Positions 1-8,688 of a DNA stretch of 64,000 nt are shown piece by piece. The position numbers and the translations under genes are program-made. This DNA is from Sphingobium limneticum. GTDB taxonomy: Bacteria > Pseudomonadota > Alphaproteobacteria > Sphingomonadales > Sphingomonadaceae. The DNA is taken from the NCBI RefSeq assembly GCF_008710155.1, contig NZ_VYPZ01000010.1, positions 62,001 through 126,000 of the forward strand, written 5' to 3'. The notes under the pieces were generated by a model that was given only the letters and a program-made list of their open reading frames with translations, did no database searches and had not been told where the DNA came from. How positions within the stretch are numbered: the first letter of the stretch is position 1; every line of letters begins with the position of its first letter.

Positions 1-52
1 GATGAGCGTCCATGAAGACGTTGGAGCGTTTCGGGCGGGGTGGGAGGTCCAT
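1..52 (-). CDS. 5' end of an unidentified gene, truncated by the window edge
   Basis: An ATG (complement of 50-52) is preceded by an AAGGA-type ribosome site on the minus strand. It opens a frame reading MDLPPRPKRSNVFMDAH up to the window edge. Only 17 codons are visible, so no family can be assigned. It lies downstream of and in the same orientation as the TetR gene, so the two could be co-transcribed. A chance frame cannot be excluded. Confidence 0.35.
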   Translation of the reverse strand, partial: MDLPPRPKRSNVFMDAH

Positions 53-155
53 GATCCTTCTCGCATGATGGTTGGTCAGGACAAGGAGTCCTGAACCGGG
101 CAGCCGGTTGCAGGGGTAGCGCCGATCCGGGTTGCCCATGCGACGGACGGTGCTT

Positions 156-779
156 TTATCGGCCTTGCGCGCCGATTCCTCGCTCGATCAGGGCATTGGC
201 GATGGCGGCAACCTCCTCGGCGGGGCGGCTGTCGTCCCACACGCCGTAGCGCAGGCCCAGAAACACGTTCATGCCCATGATCGCCCAGGCATGGACCTCT
301 TCGACGTCGGGCCGCACGTCGCCGCGGGCTGCGGCGCTGGTGAGGCGCGCGGCCATGCGGCTGGCGGTATTTTCATAATGGGCGCGATAGGCGGCGGCAT
401 CGACGAATTCGGATTCGTCGATGATGCGGTAGATTTCCTTGTGGGTGCGGGCGAACTCCAGGAAGCTCAACAGGCCGATCCGTTCCGCGTCGATGCCGTC
501 GCGCGCCTGCGCGATGCGGGGCGATACATAGTCGCGCACCTGGCCCGACATGTCGTTCACCAGCGCGCGGAAGATGTCGTCCTTGGTATCGAAATAGGTG
601 TAGAAGCTGCCGAGCGCGCAGCCCGCCCGGCGGGTGATGCCGCTAATCGACCCGTCATGAAATCCCTTCTCGCCAAATTCCGCCGCAGCGGCCGACAGCA
701 GGGCGCGGCGGGTGCGTTCCCCGCGCGCGGTGCGGGGCGTCTTGTCATCCTTTGCGGCGCCTTGGTCGGTCATCTCCAC
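156..779 (-). CDS. TetR/AcrR family transcriptional regulator
   Basis: A 207-aa one-component regulator. The N-terminal helix-turn-helix is seen in residues about 20-66 (RRALLSAAAAEFGEKGF, then GCALGSFYTYFDTKDDIFRA), the classic TetR DNA-binding signature. The C-terminal two thirds is an all-helical ligand/dimer domain with no recognisable ligand family. It is divergent from the TonB-dependent receptor at 933, across a 153-bp spacer holding a perfect 8-bp inverted repeat. The likely job, by inference, is repression of the receptor and itself until an outer-membrane-imported substrate or its metabolite binds. The family is certain; the ligand is unknown. Confidence 0.93.
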   Translation of the reverse strand: MEMTDQGAAKDDKTPRTARGERTRRALLSAAAAEFGEKGFHDGSISGITRRAGCALGSFYTYFDTKDDIFRALVNDMSGQVRDYVSPRIAQARDGIDAERIGLLSFLEFARTHKEIYRIIDESEFVDAAAYRAHYENTASRMAARLTSAAARGDVRPDVEEVHAWAIMGMNVFLGLRYGVWDDSRPAEEVAAIANALIERGIGAQGR

Positions 780-839
780 TCCTGAATATCGTGTATTTTT
801 TGCCGCACCGGCGCGCTCTCATCTCCTGCCTCTTATTTC

Positions 840-861
840 AAGTTGAAAGCTGGTTCAACTT
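840..861. promoter_or_regulatory. Candidate TetR operator (8-bp inverted repeat)
   Basis: The sequence AAGTTGAA (840-847), six bases, then TTCAACTT (854-861) is a perfect dyad of 22 bp. It lies between the divergent tetR and TonB-receptor genes, 72 bp before the receptor start. Its size and spacing fit a TetR-dimer site. The assignment is inferred from position and symmetry only. Confidence 0.6.
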
Positions 862-932
862 TCATTATCGAATGGGCAAGGCAAAGCGACCCGGTAGACC
901 GGGCGCGCCATTTTCAGGAGAGGACCGACCCG

Positions 933-3293
933 ATGAAGGCCCATCAGACCATTCGTGCGATTGCCCTCGCTTCGGCCGCGTGGGGCGGCATGATCGCGCT
1001 GCCTGCACTGGCGCAGAACGCCCCGCCGCAGGCCGCCGCCGACGAGGATGGCGCAGCGATCGTCGTCACCGCGCGCCGGCGCGAGGAAACCCTGGTCAGC
1101 GTGCCGATCGCGGTCAGCGCCTTTTCCGGCGAAGCGCTGGAGCGGGGCGGTGCGATCGATATCACGGACCTCGCCAACGTCACCCCCAACACCACGCTGG
1201 AGGCGTCGCGCGGCACCAATTCGACGCTGACCGCCTTCATTCGCGGCGTGGGTCAGCAAGATCCGGTGTCGGGTTTCGAACAGGGCGTGGGCATCTATTT
1301 GGACGATGTCTATCTCAACCGGCCGCAGGGCGCGCTGCTCGACATTTATGATGTGGAACGGATCGAGGTGCTGCGCGGGCCGCAGGGCACGCTTTATGGC
1401 CGCAACACGATCGGCGGCGCGGTGAAATATGTGACCAAGCTGCTGCCGCAGGATTTCGCGCTGAAGGTGAAGGGCACCTATGGCAGCTATGATCAGGCGG
1501 ACGGGATCGTCACGGCGTCGGCGCCGATCGGCGACCTGATCCGCGTCGGTGGCGCCTTTGCCCGCCTGTCGCGCGGCGGGTTCGGCAAGAATCTCACCAC
1601 CGGGCAGGAAAATTACAACAAGGATATCTGGGCCGGGCGCGCCACCTTCGAAATGGGCGGCTATGGCGAACCGGTGCTGGTGCGCATCACCGGCGACTAT
1701 AGCAAGGACAAGAGCAGTCCGCGCGGCGGCCATCGGCTGATCCCCGGACAGGCGTCGGGCGCGCCGGTGCTGGACAATGTGTTCGATACGCGCGGCGGCC
1801 TGCTCGACCCCCGGCAGCAGGTGAAGTCCTACGGCCTGTCGATGAATATCTCGGCCGAATTGAACGATGTCTTCACGCTGAAATCGATCAGCGCCTGGCG
1901 CAAGGATGATAGCGCGTCGCCGATCGATTTCGACGCGCTGCCCGCCGTCGATGTCGACGTGCCGGCCTTCTACCGCAATGAGCAGCTGAGCCAGGAAGTG
2001 CAGTTGCAGGTCGATGCCGGGCCGCTGAAGGGCATGATCGGTTTCTATTATCTGGATGCCAGCGCCGACACGCAGTTCGACACGCGCATCTTCACCACGC
2101 TGGCGGGGCTGACGGCGTTCACCCAAGCGGATGTCGATACCGAAACCTATGCGATCTTCGGCGACTTCACCTATGATTTCAGCCCGCAGTTCAGCGTGTC
2201 GGCGGGTGGCCGCTATACGTGGGACGAGCGGCGCGCGGATATCCTTCGGCAAAATTATCTAGGCGGCGGATCGCCGGTCTTCGGCGGCGCTGGCCTGCCA
2301 TTCGGCGCGCCCAGCACCGATTTCCGGGGCGTGGCGAAATATAAGAAATTCACGCCGCGCTTCTCCGTCAGCTACAAGCCGACGCAGGATCACAATATCT
2401 ATGCCAGCTATTCCAAGGGCTTCAAGGGCGGCGGCTTCGACCCGCGCGGCGTGGGCACCAATGCGCCGGACCTGAATGGCGACGGCATCCGGCAGGATAG
2501 CGAAATCGCCTCCTTCCTCAGCTTCCGTCCCGAAGAAGTGGACAGCTATGAGGTCGGTTATAAGGGCAATTTCATGGACGGCGCGCTCTATGTCGCGGTC
2601 GCGGGCTTCTATGCCGATTATAAGGATGTACAGATTCCGGGGTCGGTCGCCTGCACCGTCAATGTCGGCGGAGTAGCGACGCCGTCCTTCTGCGGCATCG
2701 TGTCCAATGCGGGCAAGGCGCGGTTCAAGGGGCTGGAGTTCGAAAGCAACGCGCGGCTGGGCCGCGATCTGCTATCCAGTGGTGACCGGCTGAACCTGGC
2801 CACCGCGATCGGTTATATCGATGCGGAATATCGGGAATATATCACCAATATTGGCGGCGTGCCGACCGATGTGGCGCAATATCGCCGGGTGCAGAATACG
2901 CCCAAATGGACGGCGAGCGGGACGCTGAGCTACAACAGGCCGGTGGGCGACGGCAGCCTCTATATGGGCACTACGGTTTCCTGGCGGTCCAAGACCTATC
3001 AGTTCGAAATTCCCAACCCCTATATCGACCAGGGCGGCTATGCGCTGTGGGACGCCAGCATCGTCTATACCGCGCCCAGCGACCGATGGACGATCGGCGT
3101 CCACGGCAAGAACATCCTGGACAAGGCATATAAGACGTCGGGCTATACCTTCGTCGCGGCCAACCCGGTGACAGGCGCCATCATCAACAATGCGGCCGGC
3201 TTCCCGACGCCATCGCTGGGGCGTGAAGGGACGCTGACCGCCTTTTACGGCAATCCGCGGCAGGTGTTCGTGACGGGGACAGTGAAGTTCTGA
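933..3293 (+). CDS. TonB-dependent outer-membrane receptor
   Basis: A 786-aa outer-membrane transporter energised by TonB. The start at 933 is chosen because an AGGAGAGGA ribosome site sits just upstream and the first 28 residues form a signal peptide ending ALPALAQ; an in-frame ATG at 843 has no such support. A TonB-box-like segment (AAIVVTARRREE) is followed by the plug domain with the conserved VLRGPQGTLYGRNTIGG stretch, then a 22-stranded barrel rich in aromatic girdle residues, ending in a terminal Phe (VTGTVKF). The substrate is unknown. The divergent TetR gene and following MFS permease suggest a regulated uptake route for an organic compound. Confidence 0.95.
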   Translation: MKAHQTIRAIALASAAWGGMIALPALAQNAPPQAAADEDGAAIVVTARRREETLVSVPIAVSAFSGEALERGGAIDITDLANVTPNTTLEASRGTNSTLTAFIRGVGQQDPVSGFEQGVGIYLDDVYLNRPQGALLDIYDVERIEVLRGPQGTLYGRNTIGGAVKYVTKLLPQDFALKVKGTYGSYDQADGIVTASAPIGDLIRVGGAFARLSRGGFGKNLTTGQENYNKDIWAGRATFEMGGYGEPVLVRITGDYSKDKSSPRGGHRLIPGQASGAPVLDNVFDTRGGLLDPRQQVKSYGLSMNISAELNDVFTLKSISAWRKDDSASPIDFDALPAVDVDVPAFYRNEQLSQEVQLQVDAGPLKGMIGFYYLDASADTQFDTRIFTTLAGLTAFTQADVDTETYAIFGDFTYDFSPQFSVSAGGRYTWDERRADILRQNYLGGGSPVFGGAGLPFGAPSTDFRGVAKYKKFTPRFSVSYKPTQDHNIYASYSKGFKGGGFDPRGVGTNAPDLNGDGIRQDSEIASFLSFRPEEVDSYEVGYKGNFMDGALYVAVAGFYADYKDVQIPGSVACTVNVGGVATPSFCGIVSNAGKARFKGLEFESNARLGRDLLSSGDRLNLATAIGYIDAEYREYITNIGGVPTDVAQYRRVQNTPKWTASGTLSYNRPVGDGSLYMGTTVSWRSKTYQFEIPNPYIDQGGYALWDASIVYTAPSDRWTIGVHGKNILDKAYKTSGYTFVAANPVTGAIINNAAGFPTPSLGREGTLTAFYGNPRQVFVTGTVKF

Positions 3294-3307
3294 CCTAGCC
3301 TGCCCGT

Positions 3308-3371
3308 CCGTTCGGTTCGAGCTTGTCGAGAACCTTCACGCAACGGTTCTCGACAAGCTCGAACTAAACGG
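3308..3371. repeat. Intergenic palindrome, TTCGAGCTTGTCGAG family
   Basis: Positions 3315-3334 and 3345-3364 are perfect 20-bp inverted arms separated by 10 bp, with partly matching CCGTT/AACGG flanks. The same element, with longer 26-bp arms, recurs at 19726-19787, and a diverged version lies at 24016-24098. It may act as a terminator or attenuator between the receptor and the MFS gene. Confidence 0.8.
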
Positions 3372-3388
3372 AGATGGTTGAAAGCCTT

Positions 3389-4639
3389 ATGACCGACCGA
3401 ACCACCTCCCCCGCCTATCGCGGTGTCGTTCTGGCGATGCTGCTGCTGGTCTATACGTTCAACTTTCTCGACCGGCAGATCCTGGGCATCCTCGCCGGGC
3501 CGATCAAGGCGGAGCTGGGGCTGAGCGATACGCAACTCGGCGCGCTGGGTGGGATCGCCTTTGCTTTGCTCTATTCGACGCTGGCGATTCCGCTGGCGTT
3601 GCTGGCGGACCGGACCAGCCGCACCTGGGTCATCACCGTCAGCCTTGCGATCTGGAGCGGCTTCACCGCCCTGTGCGGGGTCGCAAGCAGCTTTACCCAG
3701 ATGTTCCTGTTCCGCATCGGCGTGGGCGTGGGGGAGGCTGGCGGCGTCGCGCCCTCCTATGCGGTGATTGCCGACTATTTCCCGGCGCATCAGCGGGCGC
3801 GGGCGCTGTCCATCTATTCGCTCGGCATCCCCTTGGGGTCGGCCGGTGGCGTGCTGCTGGGCGGCTATATCGCGCAGACGGTGGAGTGGCGCACGGCCTT
3901 CATCGCGGTCGGCCTGCTGGGCATCCTGATCGCGCCCATCTTTCGCCTTGTGGTGCGGGAGCCGGCGCGGCCGGTGCAAAGTGGCGCGGCGGTGCCGGTG
4001 TCGGCGGTGTTCGGCATCCTTGCGGCCAAGCGCAGCTTCTGGATGCTGGCGCTCGGCGCGGCATGCAGTTCGATGTGCGGCTATGGCGTGGCCTTCTGGC
4101 TGCCCAGCCTGCTGATGCGCAGCTTTGGCCTCGACATATTGGGCGCGGGGCAGTTTCTGGGCGGACTGCTGCTGATCGGCGGGGTGGCGGGCGTGTTACT
4201 GGGCGGCTTCCTGGGCGATGCGATGGGCGGCAGGGACAAGGCCTATTATGCCTGGGTGCCGGCGGTCAGCTATGTGATCGGCATGCCGCTGTTCGTGGTC
4301 GGCGTGTTGTCGAGCAGCGTCACCTTCGCCTTCGCCCTGTTCCTGATCCCGCAGGCCTTGGTCTATGTCTGGCTGGGACCGGTGCTGACCGCCGTGCAGC
4401 ATCTGGTGCCGCCCCATATGCGGGCGAGTGCGGCGGCGACCTTCCTGCTGATCAACAATCTGGTCGGGCTGGGACTGGGCAGCTGGAGCGTGGGGGCGCT
4501 GTCCGACGCGCTGACGCCGACCTATGGGGTCGAAGCATTACGCTATGCGATCGTCGCGGCGCTGGGCTTCTACCTGCTCGCCGGGCTGTTCATGGCGCTG
4601 GCTGGCAAGGCGCTGCGCAAGGATTGGGTTGTGGCGTGA
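3389..4639 (+). CDS. MFS transporter
   Basis: About 416 aa with 12 predicted membrane segments. The loop 2-3 signature is present as LLADRTSRTW, and the first helix carries NFLDRQILGIL, common in the spinster-like/ACS branch of MFS carriers that move organic anions. An ATG at 3374 is in frame 15 bp upstream (MVESLM...), but its GGAG abuts it directly, so 3389 with a GAAAG site is preferred with low certainty. It follows the TonB receptor in the same orientation after a palindrome, suggesting an outer-membrane/inner-membrane uptake pair. The substrate is not identifiable. Confidence 0.9.
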   Translation: MTDRTTSPAYRGVVLAMLLLVYTFNFLDRQILGILAGPIKAELGLSDTQLGALGGIAFALLYSTLAIPLALLADRTSRTWVITVSLAIWSGFTALCGVASSFTQMFLFRIGVGVGEAGGVAPSYAVIADYFPAHQRARALSIYSLGIPLGSAGGVLLGGYIAQTVEWRTAFIAVGLLGILIAPIFRLVVREPARPVQSGAAVPVSAVFGILAAKRSFWMLALGAACSSMCGYGVAFWLPSLLMRSFGLDILGAGQFLGGLLLIGGVAGVLLGGFLGDAMGGRDKAYYAWVPAVSYVIGMPLFVVGVLSSSVTFAFALFLIPQALVYVWLGPVLTAVQHLVPPHMRASAAATFLLINNLVGLGLGSWSVGALSDALTPTYGVEALRYAIVAALGFYLLAGLFMALAGKALRKDWVVA

Positions 4640-4656
4640 TGCGGACTCATTAGGCC

Positions 4657-4722
4657 GTTCCCCGGCGAAAGCCGGGGTCCAGTCCCATGCTCAGAACTGG
4701 ACCCCGGTCTTCGCCGGGGAAC
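4657..4722. repeat. Intergenic palindrome, GTTCCCCGGC/GCCGGGG family
   Basis: Arms at 4657-4683 and 4696-4722 are near-perfect 27-bp inverted repeats around a short loop. Related copies lie at 29178-29243 and 37702-37770. Here the element sits between convergent genes (MFS and prfC), so it can serve as a bidirectional terminator-like hairpin. Confidence 0.8.
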
Positions 4723-4814
4723 TGGACGAGACAGCGAGTGAGACAGCTGAATAGATAGGATGGTTTCGTGAATGAACGGAAGCAATCCGCCCATTCATGA
4801 TTTCAGGTCATAAA

Positions 4815-6392
4815 TTACCGTTCCTTGGTGGCGCTGAACTTCACCTTGGGGTGGCGTTCCTGCTGGTAGCCGATGTCCCAGGCGCTCCGCGCCATGAAGA
4901 CGAGGTTGCCGTCGCGATCCTTGGCCATGTTGGCGCCATTATAGCTGACCAGATCCTTGACCGCCGCATCGTCGCCGCTGATCCAGCGGGCGGTGTCGAA
5001 GGGTGCGGGTTCTAGCCCCGCCGCCACCTTATATTCGGCTTCAAGCCGGCTGATCAGCACTTCGAGCTGAAGCTGTCCGACGACGCCGACGATCCAATTG
5101 CTGCCGATTTCGGGATAGAAAACCTGGATGACGCCCTCTTCGCTGAGGTCGTCCAGAGCCTTGCGCAACTGCTTGGTCTTGGTCGGGTCTTTCAACTGCA
5201 CGCGGCGCAATATTTCCGGCGCGAAATTGGGCAGGCCGGTGAAGCGCAGGCCCGGCTTTTCGGAGAGCGTGTCGCCCACGCGCAGCGCGCCATGGTTGGG
5301 GATGCCGATGATGTCGCCGGGGAAGGCCTCATCCGCCAGCTCGCGGTCCTGCGCGAAGAAGAGGATGGGCGAGTGGACGGCCAGCGCCTTGCCACTGCCC
5401 GACGGCGTCAGCTTCATGCCGCGCCGGAACTTGCCGGAGACGAGGCGCATGAAGGCGATGCGGTCGCGGTGCATAGGGTCCATATTGGCCTGCACCTTGA
5501 AGATGAAGCCGGTGACTTCGCTCTGGTCGGGTTCGACGGCGGCGGGTTCGGCGGGCTGCGAGCGCGGCGAGGGGGCGTGGGCGGACAGGGCGTCGATCAG
5601 CTCGGTGACGCCGAACAGTTTCAGGGCCGATCCGAAATAGACCGGGGTCAGGTCGCCCGCGCGATAGCGGTCGAGGTCGAATTCGGCATAGCCGCCCTGC
5701 GCCAGCTCGGCCTCCTCACGCAATTTGGCGAGCGCGCGGTCGGACAGATGATCGGCGAGTTTCGGATCATTCAGGTCGCTGAACTGCTGGCGCGTGCCGT
5801 CGAATTCGCGGCTGGGTCCGCTGGGCTGCATCAGCCGGTTGGTGGCGAAGTCGTAAATGCCCTCGAACTCGCCGCCCATACCGGCGGGCCAGCTCATCGG
5901 GCAGACGTCGAGTTGCAGCTGGTCGGCGACTTCGTCCAGCAGGCCGAAGGTTTCGCGCCCTTCGCGATCGACCTTGTTGACGAAGGTGATGATGGGCAGG
6001 TTGCGCAGGCGGCAGACTTCGAACAGCTTACGCGTCTGCGGCTCGATGCCCTTGGCCGCGTCGATCACCATGACGGCGGAATCCACGGCGGTCAGGGTGC
6101 GATAAGTGTCTTCGCTGAAATCTTCATGGCCCGGCGTGTCGAGCAGGTTGAAGGTGATGGTTTCGCCGTCGCGCGTGCGCTCGAACGTCATGACCGAACT
6201 GGTCACGGAAATGCCGCGCTGCTGCTCGATCTTCATCCAGTCGGACCGGGCGCGGCGGTTGGCGCCGCGCGCCTTGACCTCGCCGGCCAGATGGATGGCG
6301 CCGCCTTCCAGCAGCAGCTTTTCCGTCAGCGTGGTCTTACCGGCGTCCGGGTGGGAAATGATCGCGAAGGTGCGGCGGGATGGGATGGTCAT
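4815..6392 (-). CDS. prfC: Peptide chain release factor 3 (RF3)
   Basis: A 525-aa translational GTPase that recycles RF1/RF2 from the ribosome after peptide release. G1 is ISHPDAGKTTLTEK (residues about 12-25), G2 lies within the ISVTSS stretch, G3 is DTPGHEDFS and G4 is NKVDRE. The rest aligns by eye with RF3 domains II and III, ending in the VGQLQLEVLISRLEAEY block. Full length for the family. It is a single gene flanked on both sides by palindromic intergenic repeats. Confidence 0.97.
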   Translation of the reverse strand: MTIPSRRTFAIISHPDAGKTTLTEKLLLEGGAIHLAGEVKARGANRRARSDWMKIEQQRGISVTSSVMTFERTRDGETITFNLLDTPGHEDFSEDTYRTLTAVDSAVMVIDAAKGIEPQTRKLFEVCRLRNLPIITFVNKVDREGRETFGLLDEVADQLQLDVCPMSWPAGMGGEFEGIYDFATNRLMQPSGPSREFDGTRQQFSDLNDPKLADHLSDRALAKLREEAELAQGGYAEFDLDRYRAGDLTPVYFGSALKLFGVTELIDALSAHAPSPRSQPAEPAAVEPDQSEVTGFIFKVQANMDPMHRDRIAFMRLVSGKFRRGMKLTPSGSGKALAVHSPILFFAQDRELADEAFPGDIIGIPNHGALRVGDTLSEKPGLRFTGLPNFAPEILRRVQLKDPTKTKQLRKALDDLSEEGVIQVFYPEIGSNWIVGVVGQLQLEVLISRLEAEYKVAAGLEPAPFDTARWISGDDAAVKDLVSYNGANMAKDRDGNLVFMARSAWDIGYQQERHPKVKFSATKER

Positions 6393-6412
6393 CTAATCAG
6401 TCATTCTAATTC

Positions 6413-6521
6413 GTCATTCCCGCGCAGGCGGGAATCCATCTCCTGACCATGCGGCAGGAGGCGGGGTTGGGAGATAGATTGGCTTACGCCGAATTTCATT
6501 TCCCGCCTACGCGGGAATGAC
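6413..6521. repeat. Inverted pair of CATTCCCGCGnAGGCGGGAATG repeats
   Basis: Each copy (6413-6434 and 6500-6521) is itself a small hairpin (TTCCCGC/GCGGGAA), and the two copies face each other across about 65 bp. This is a common arrangement of dispersed repeats in sphingomonads. It occupies most of the gap between prfC and the epimerase-like gene, and a run of A after it makes it terminator-like for transcripts coming from the right. Confidence 0.7.
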
Positions 6522-6536
6522 GGAAAAAAATAGTGG

Positions 6537-7424
6537 TCAGTCGATGAGCGTCACGTCCATGCGGAAGCTGCGGGCATTGCCCGGTGCCAGTCGGATGATC
6601 CCCTGCTTGTCCCACACATCGCCGGTAAAGCCGACCAGATCGGCCATCCCGGCCCAGGGTTCGACGCACAGATAATGGGCGCCGGGCTTTTGCCAGAGGC
6701 CGAGCCAGGGCGTGTCGGGGAAATCGATCTTGAGGTGCGGCCGGCCCGGCACGCCCCAGGTCAGCGACCGGCTGGCCAGATCGTCCCAGATCAGTGCGTC
6801 GCCATCGAACATCGCATAAGTCGGAGCGAGGGTGTCGCCGTCCACCGGAGATGGGGTGGTTTCACGGGCGATGAGGCCGGGTTCGGCACCGACCTTGCGG
6901 ATGGGGGCGGGTTCGGGCTTTTCGAAGCGGATGCGATGATCCTCCACCGCGCCGCCATAGGGCAAGGGCCAGGCGAAGGCGGGATGATAGCCGAAGGAGA
7001 AAGGCATGTCGGCCTCCCCCCGGTTGGTGACGGTCGCGGTCATGCGCAGCGTGGCGTCTTCAATCGCGAACGCCATGTCGAGGCGGAAGTCGAAGGGATA
7101 GGCGCCGTGGCTTTCCTCGTCCGCCTCCAGCCGCAGGGTAAGGCTGGCCTCGTCCTGATCGACCGGCACGAACGACTTGCGGCGCGCGAAGCCATGCTGG
7201 GGCATGGCATGTTCCTGCCCGTCGAGGCGGTAGACGTCGCCGCGCGATCGGCCGACGAAGGGGAAGAGCAGCGGGGCGTGGCCCGTCCACCAGCGCGGAT
7301 CGGCATCGGTCATCAGCGCGCGGCCTTCGCCGTCGGTCAGCGACCAGAGTTCGGCACCAAGCGGGTCGATGGTGGCGGAAAGAGCGGACGAGGCGATGGT
7401 GAAACGCGGGTCGGATTCGGGCAA
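6537..7424 (-). CDS. Aldose 1-epimerase family protein
   Basis: A 295-aa sugar-mutarotase fold protein (GalM/YeaD-like), expected to bind a sugar or sugar phosphate in the cytoplasm. Motifs seen are LLFPFVGRSRGD, QHGFARRKSF (the conserved His-Gly-Phe-x-Arg block) and FSFGYHPAFAWPL (the second His). The start is set at a TTG (7424) because an AGGAGG site lies 7 bp upstream. The open frame extends to an ATG at 7517, but that would add a basic 31-residue tail absent from the family. The substrate is unknown. Confidence 0.85.
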   Translation of the reverse strand: MPESDPRFTIASSALSATIDPLGAELWSLTDGEGRALMTDADPRWWTGHAPLLFPFVGRSRGDVYRLDGQEHAMPQHGFARRKSFVPVDQDEASLTLRLEADEESHGAYPFDFRLDMAFAIEDATLRMTATVTNRGEADMPFSFGYHPAFAWPLPYGGAVEDHRIRFEKPEPAPIRKVGAEPGLIARETTPSPVDGDTLAPTYAMFDGDALIWDDLASRSLTWGVPGRPHLKIDFPDTPWLGLWQKPGAHYLCVEPWAGMADLVGFTGDVWDKQGIIRLAPGNARSFRMDVTLID

Positions 7425-7549
7425 GGAAGGGCCTCCTGCATAAGGTTTGTCGTCGCATAGCGGGGCCGCGATCCCCTGTCTCCTTCGCTGTTCGTTTCGG
7501 AAGGGAACCGATGGCATCGATCGCTGGTTCTGCGCAGCGGAGGATCACA

Positions 7550-8074
7550 ATGAAATCTATCGCAATCGCAACCGCCCTGGCGCTGCTTATGCCCTGCGCC
7601 GCGCTCGCCCAGAAACAGGACCAGTCCGCGGACAAGGCCAATCAGGAAGAGGCGAAGAAGAAAGAGGGCAATCTGGATAAGGCGGGCAAGATCGCCACCC
7701 AGCCGGCCCGCGATGTGGGGCTGGACAAGGAGGAGATTCCCCCGGTCCTGCTGAAGGCGGTGGAAAATCCCTATGCCGCGCCGCCATCGCGCAGTTGTAC
7801 AGGGTTGAAGGCGTCGCTCGGCGAACTCAATGCCGTGCTGGGCGACGATTTCACCGTGGGCGCCACGGCGAACGAGAACCGCACCGGCAAGATTGCGACG
7901 GCGGTCGGCAAGACGGTGGTCAATTCGCTGATCCCCTTCCGGGGCCTTGTGCGCGAAATCAGCGGCGCGGCCCCGGCCGAGCGGCGCCTGCAGGCGGCGG
8001 TGACGGCCGGCATCGCGCGGCGCGGCTATCTGCGCGGGATGGCGGCGGCCAAGGGGTGCAAGGTGGTGAGTTAA
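7550..8074 (+). CDS. Secreted protein of unknown function
   Basis: A 174-aa protein with a clear signal peptide (MKSIAIATALALLMPCAALAQ, about 21 residues) and an AGGA ribosome site just upstream. The mature part begins with a charged Lys/Glu/Gln-rich stretch, then a region with two Cys (SCTG and AAKGC) near its ends that could form a disulfide. I do not recognise a family. It is divergent from the epimerase-like gene and followed by a strong hairpin at 8094-8124. Confidence 0.8.
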   Translation: MKSIAIATALALLMPCAALAQKQDQSADKANQEEAKKKEGNLDKAGKIATQPARDVGLDKEEIPPVLLKAVENPYAAPPSRSCTGLKASLGELNAVLGDDFTVGATANENRTGKIATAVGKTVVNSLIPFRGLVREISGAAPAERRLQAAVTAGIARRGYLRGMAAAKGCKVVS

Positions 8075-8093
8075 GATCGACTTTCTACGCCTG

Positions 8094-8124
8094 ACGTCAT
8101 GCTGAACTTGGTTCAGCATGACGT
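8094..8124 (+). terminator. Perfect 14-bp hairpin, terminator-like
   Basis: ACGTCATGCTGAAC (8094-8107), loop TTG, then the exact complement (8111-8124), followed by TTTAATA. It lies 20 bp after the secreted-protein gene. A related ATGCTGAACTTG fragment recurs near 60453. The poor T-run makes it a possible repeat rather than a classical terminator. Confidence 0.55.
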
Positions 8125-8209
8125 TTAATAGGAAGGATGATGTTGTGGGCCGGATAGGCGTTATCAAAACACGCTTCCGCTTGGCCCATTTGCCCCTATA
8201 TGGGCGGCC

Positions 8210-8626
8210 ATGACCGACCAGCCTACTCTTGCCGATCTTCAGGAAGAATATGAATTTCTGGATGCCGACGATCGCTATCGGCTGCTGATCGATCTGGGGC
8301 GTGGGCTGGAGGATATGCCCGACGCGCTCAAGACCGACGCGACGTTGGTGCGCGGCTGTTCGGCGGCGGTGTGGGTCTATCCCACCGTACGCGATGACGG
8401 GCGACTGCATTTCCTGGCGGACAGCAATGCGGCGATCACCAAGGGGATCATCGCGCTGGTGCTGTTGACCGTGCAGGATCGCGCGCCGGCAGACATTGCG
8501 GCGGCCGATATCGAAGGCGCGCTGGCGCCGTTCGATTTGAAGAACCAGCTCAGTTCCAACCGGACCCAGGGCATCCCGAACATGATCGCGCTGATCCGCG
8601 AAACGGCGGGTCGTTACACCGCCTGA
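8210..8626 (+). CDS. sufE: SufE family cysteine-desulfurase sulfur acceptor
   Basis: A 138-aa protein that accepts sulfane sulfur from the SufS cysteine desulfurase and passes it to SufB. The key motif is LVRGCSAAVWV, with the acceptor Cys at residue 50 (Cys51 in E. coli SufE). The C-terminal half ends in the usual GIPNMIALIRETA segment. Length is normal. It lies about 5 kb from the suf operon in this window rather than inside it, so it has its own promoter region at 8125-8209. Confidence 0.93.
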   Translation: MTDQPTLADLQEEYEFLDADDRYRLLIDLGRGLEDMPDALKTDATLVRGCSAAVWVYPTVRDDGRLHFLADSNAAITKGIIALVLLTVQDRAPADIAAADIEGALAPFDLKNQLSSNRTQGIPNMIALIRETAGRYTA

Positions 8627-8688
8627 AGGAAACTCCCGGCCGGTTCAGACATTGTCCTTCCGTAACCATTTCGGAAGGACAGGACGCG

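Noticed and set aside
843-932. Upstream in-frame ATG extending the TonB receptor
   Set aside because: It overlaps the operator-like dyad, lacks a ribosome site and would bury the signal peptide.
855-2252. 465-codon open frame on the minus strand
   Set aside because: It is antisense to the TonB receptor, rich in Arg/His/Ala as expected from a high-GC shadow, has no family motif, and the receptor fully explains the codon bias.
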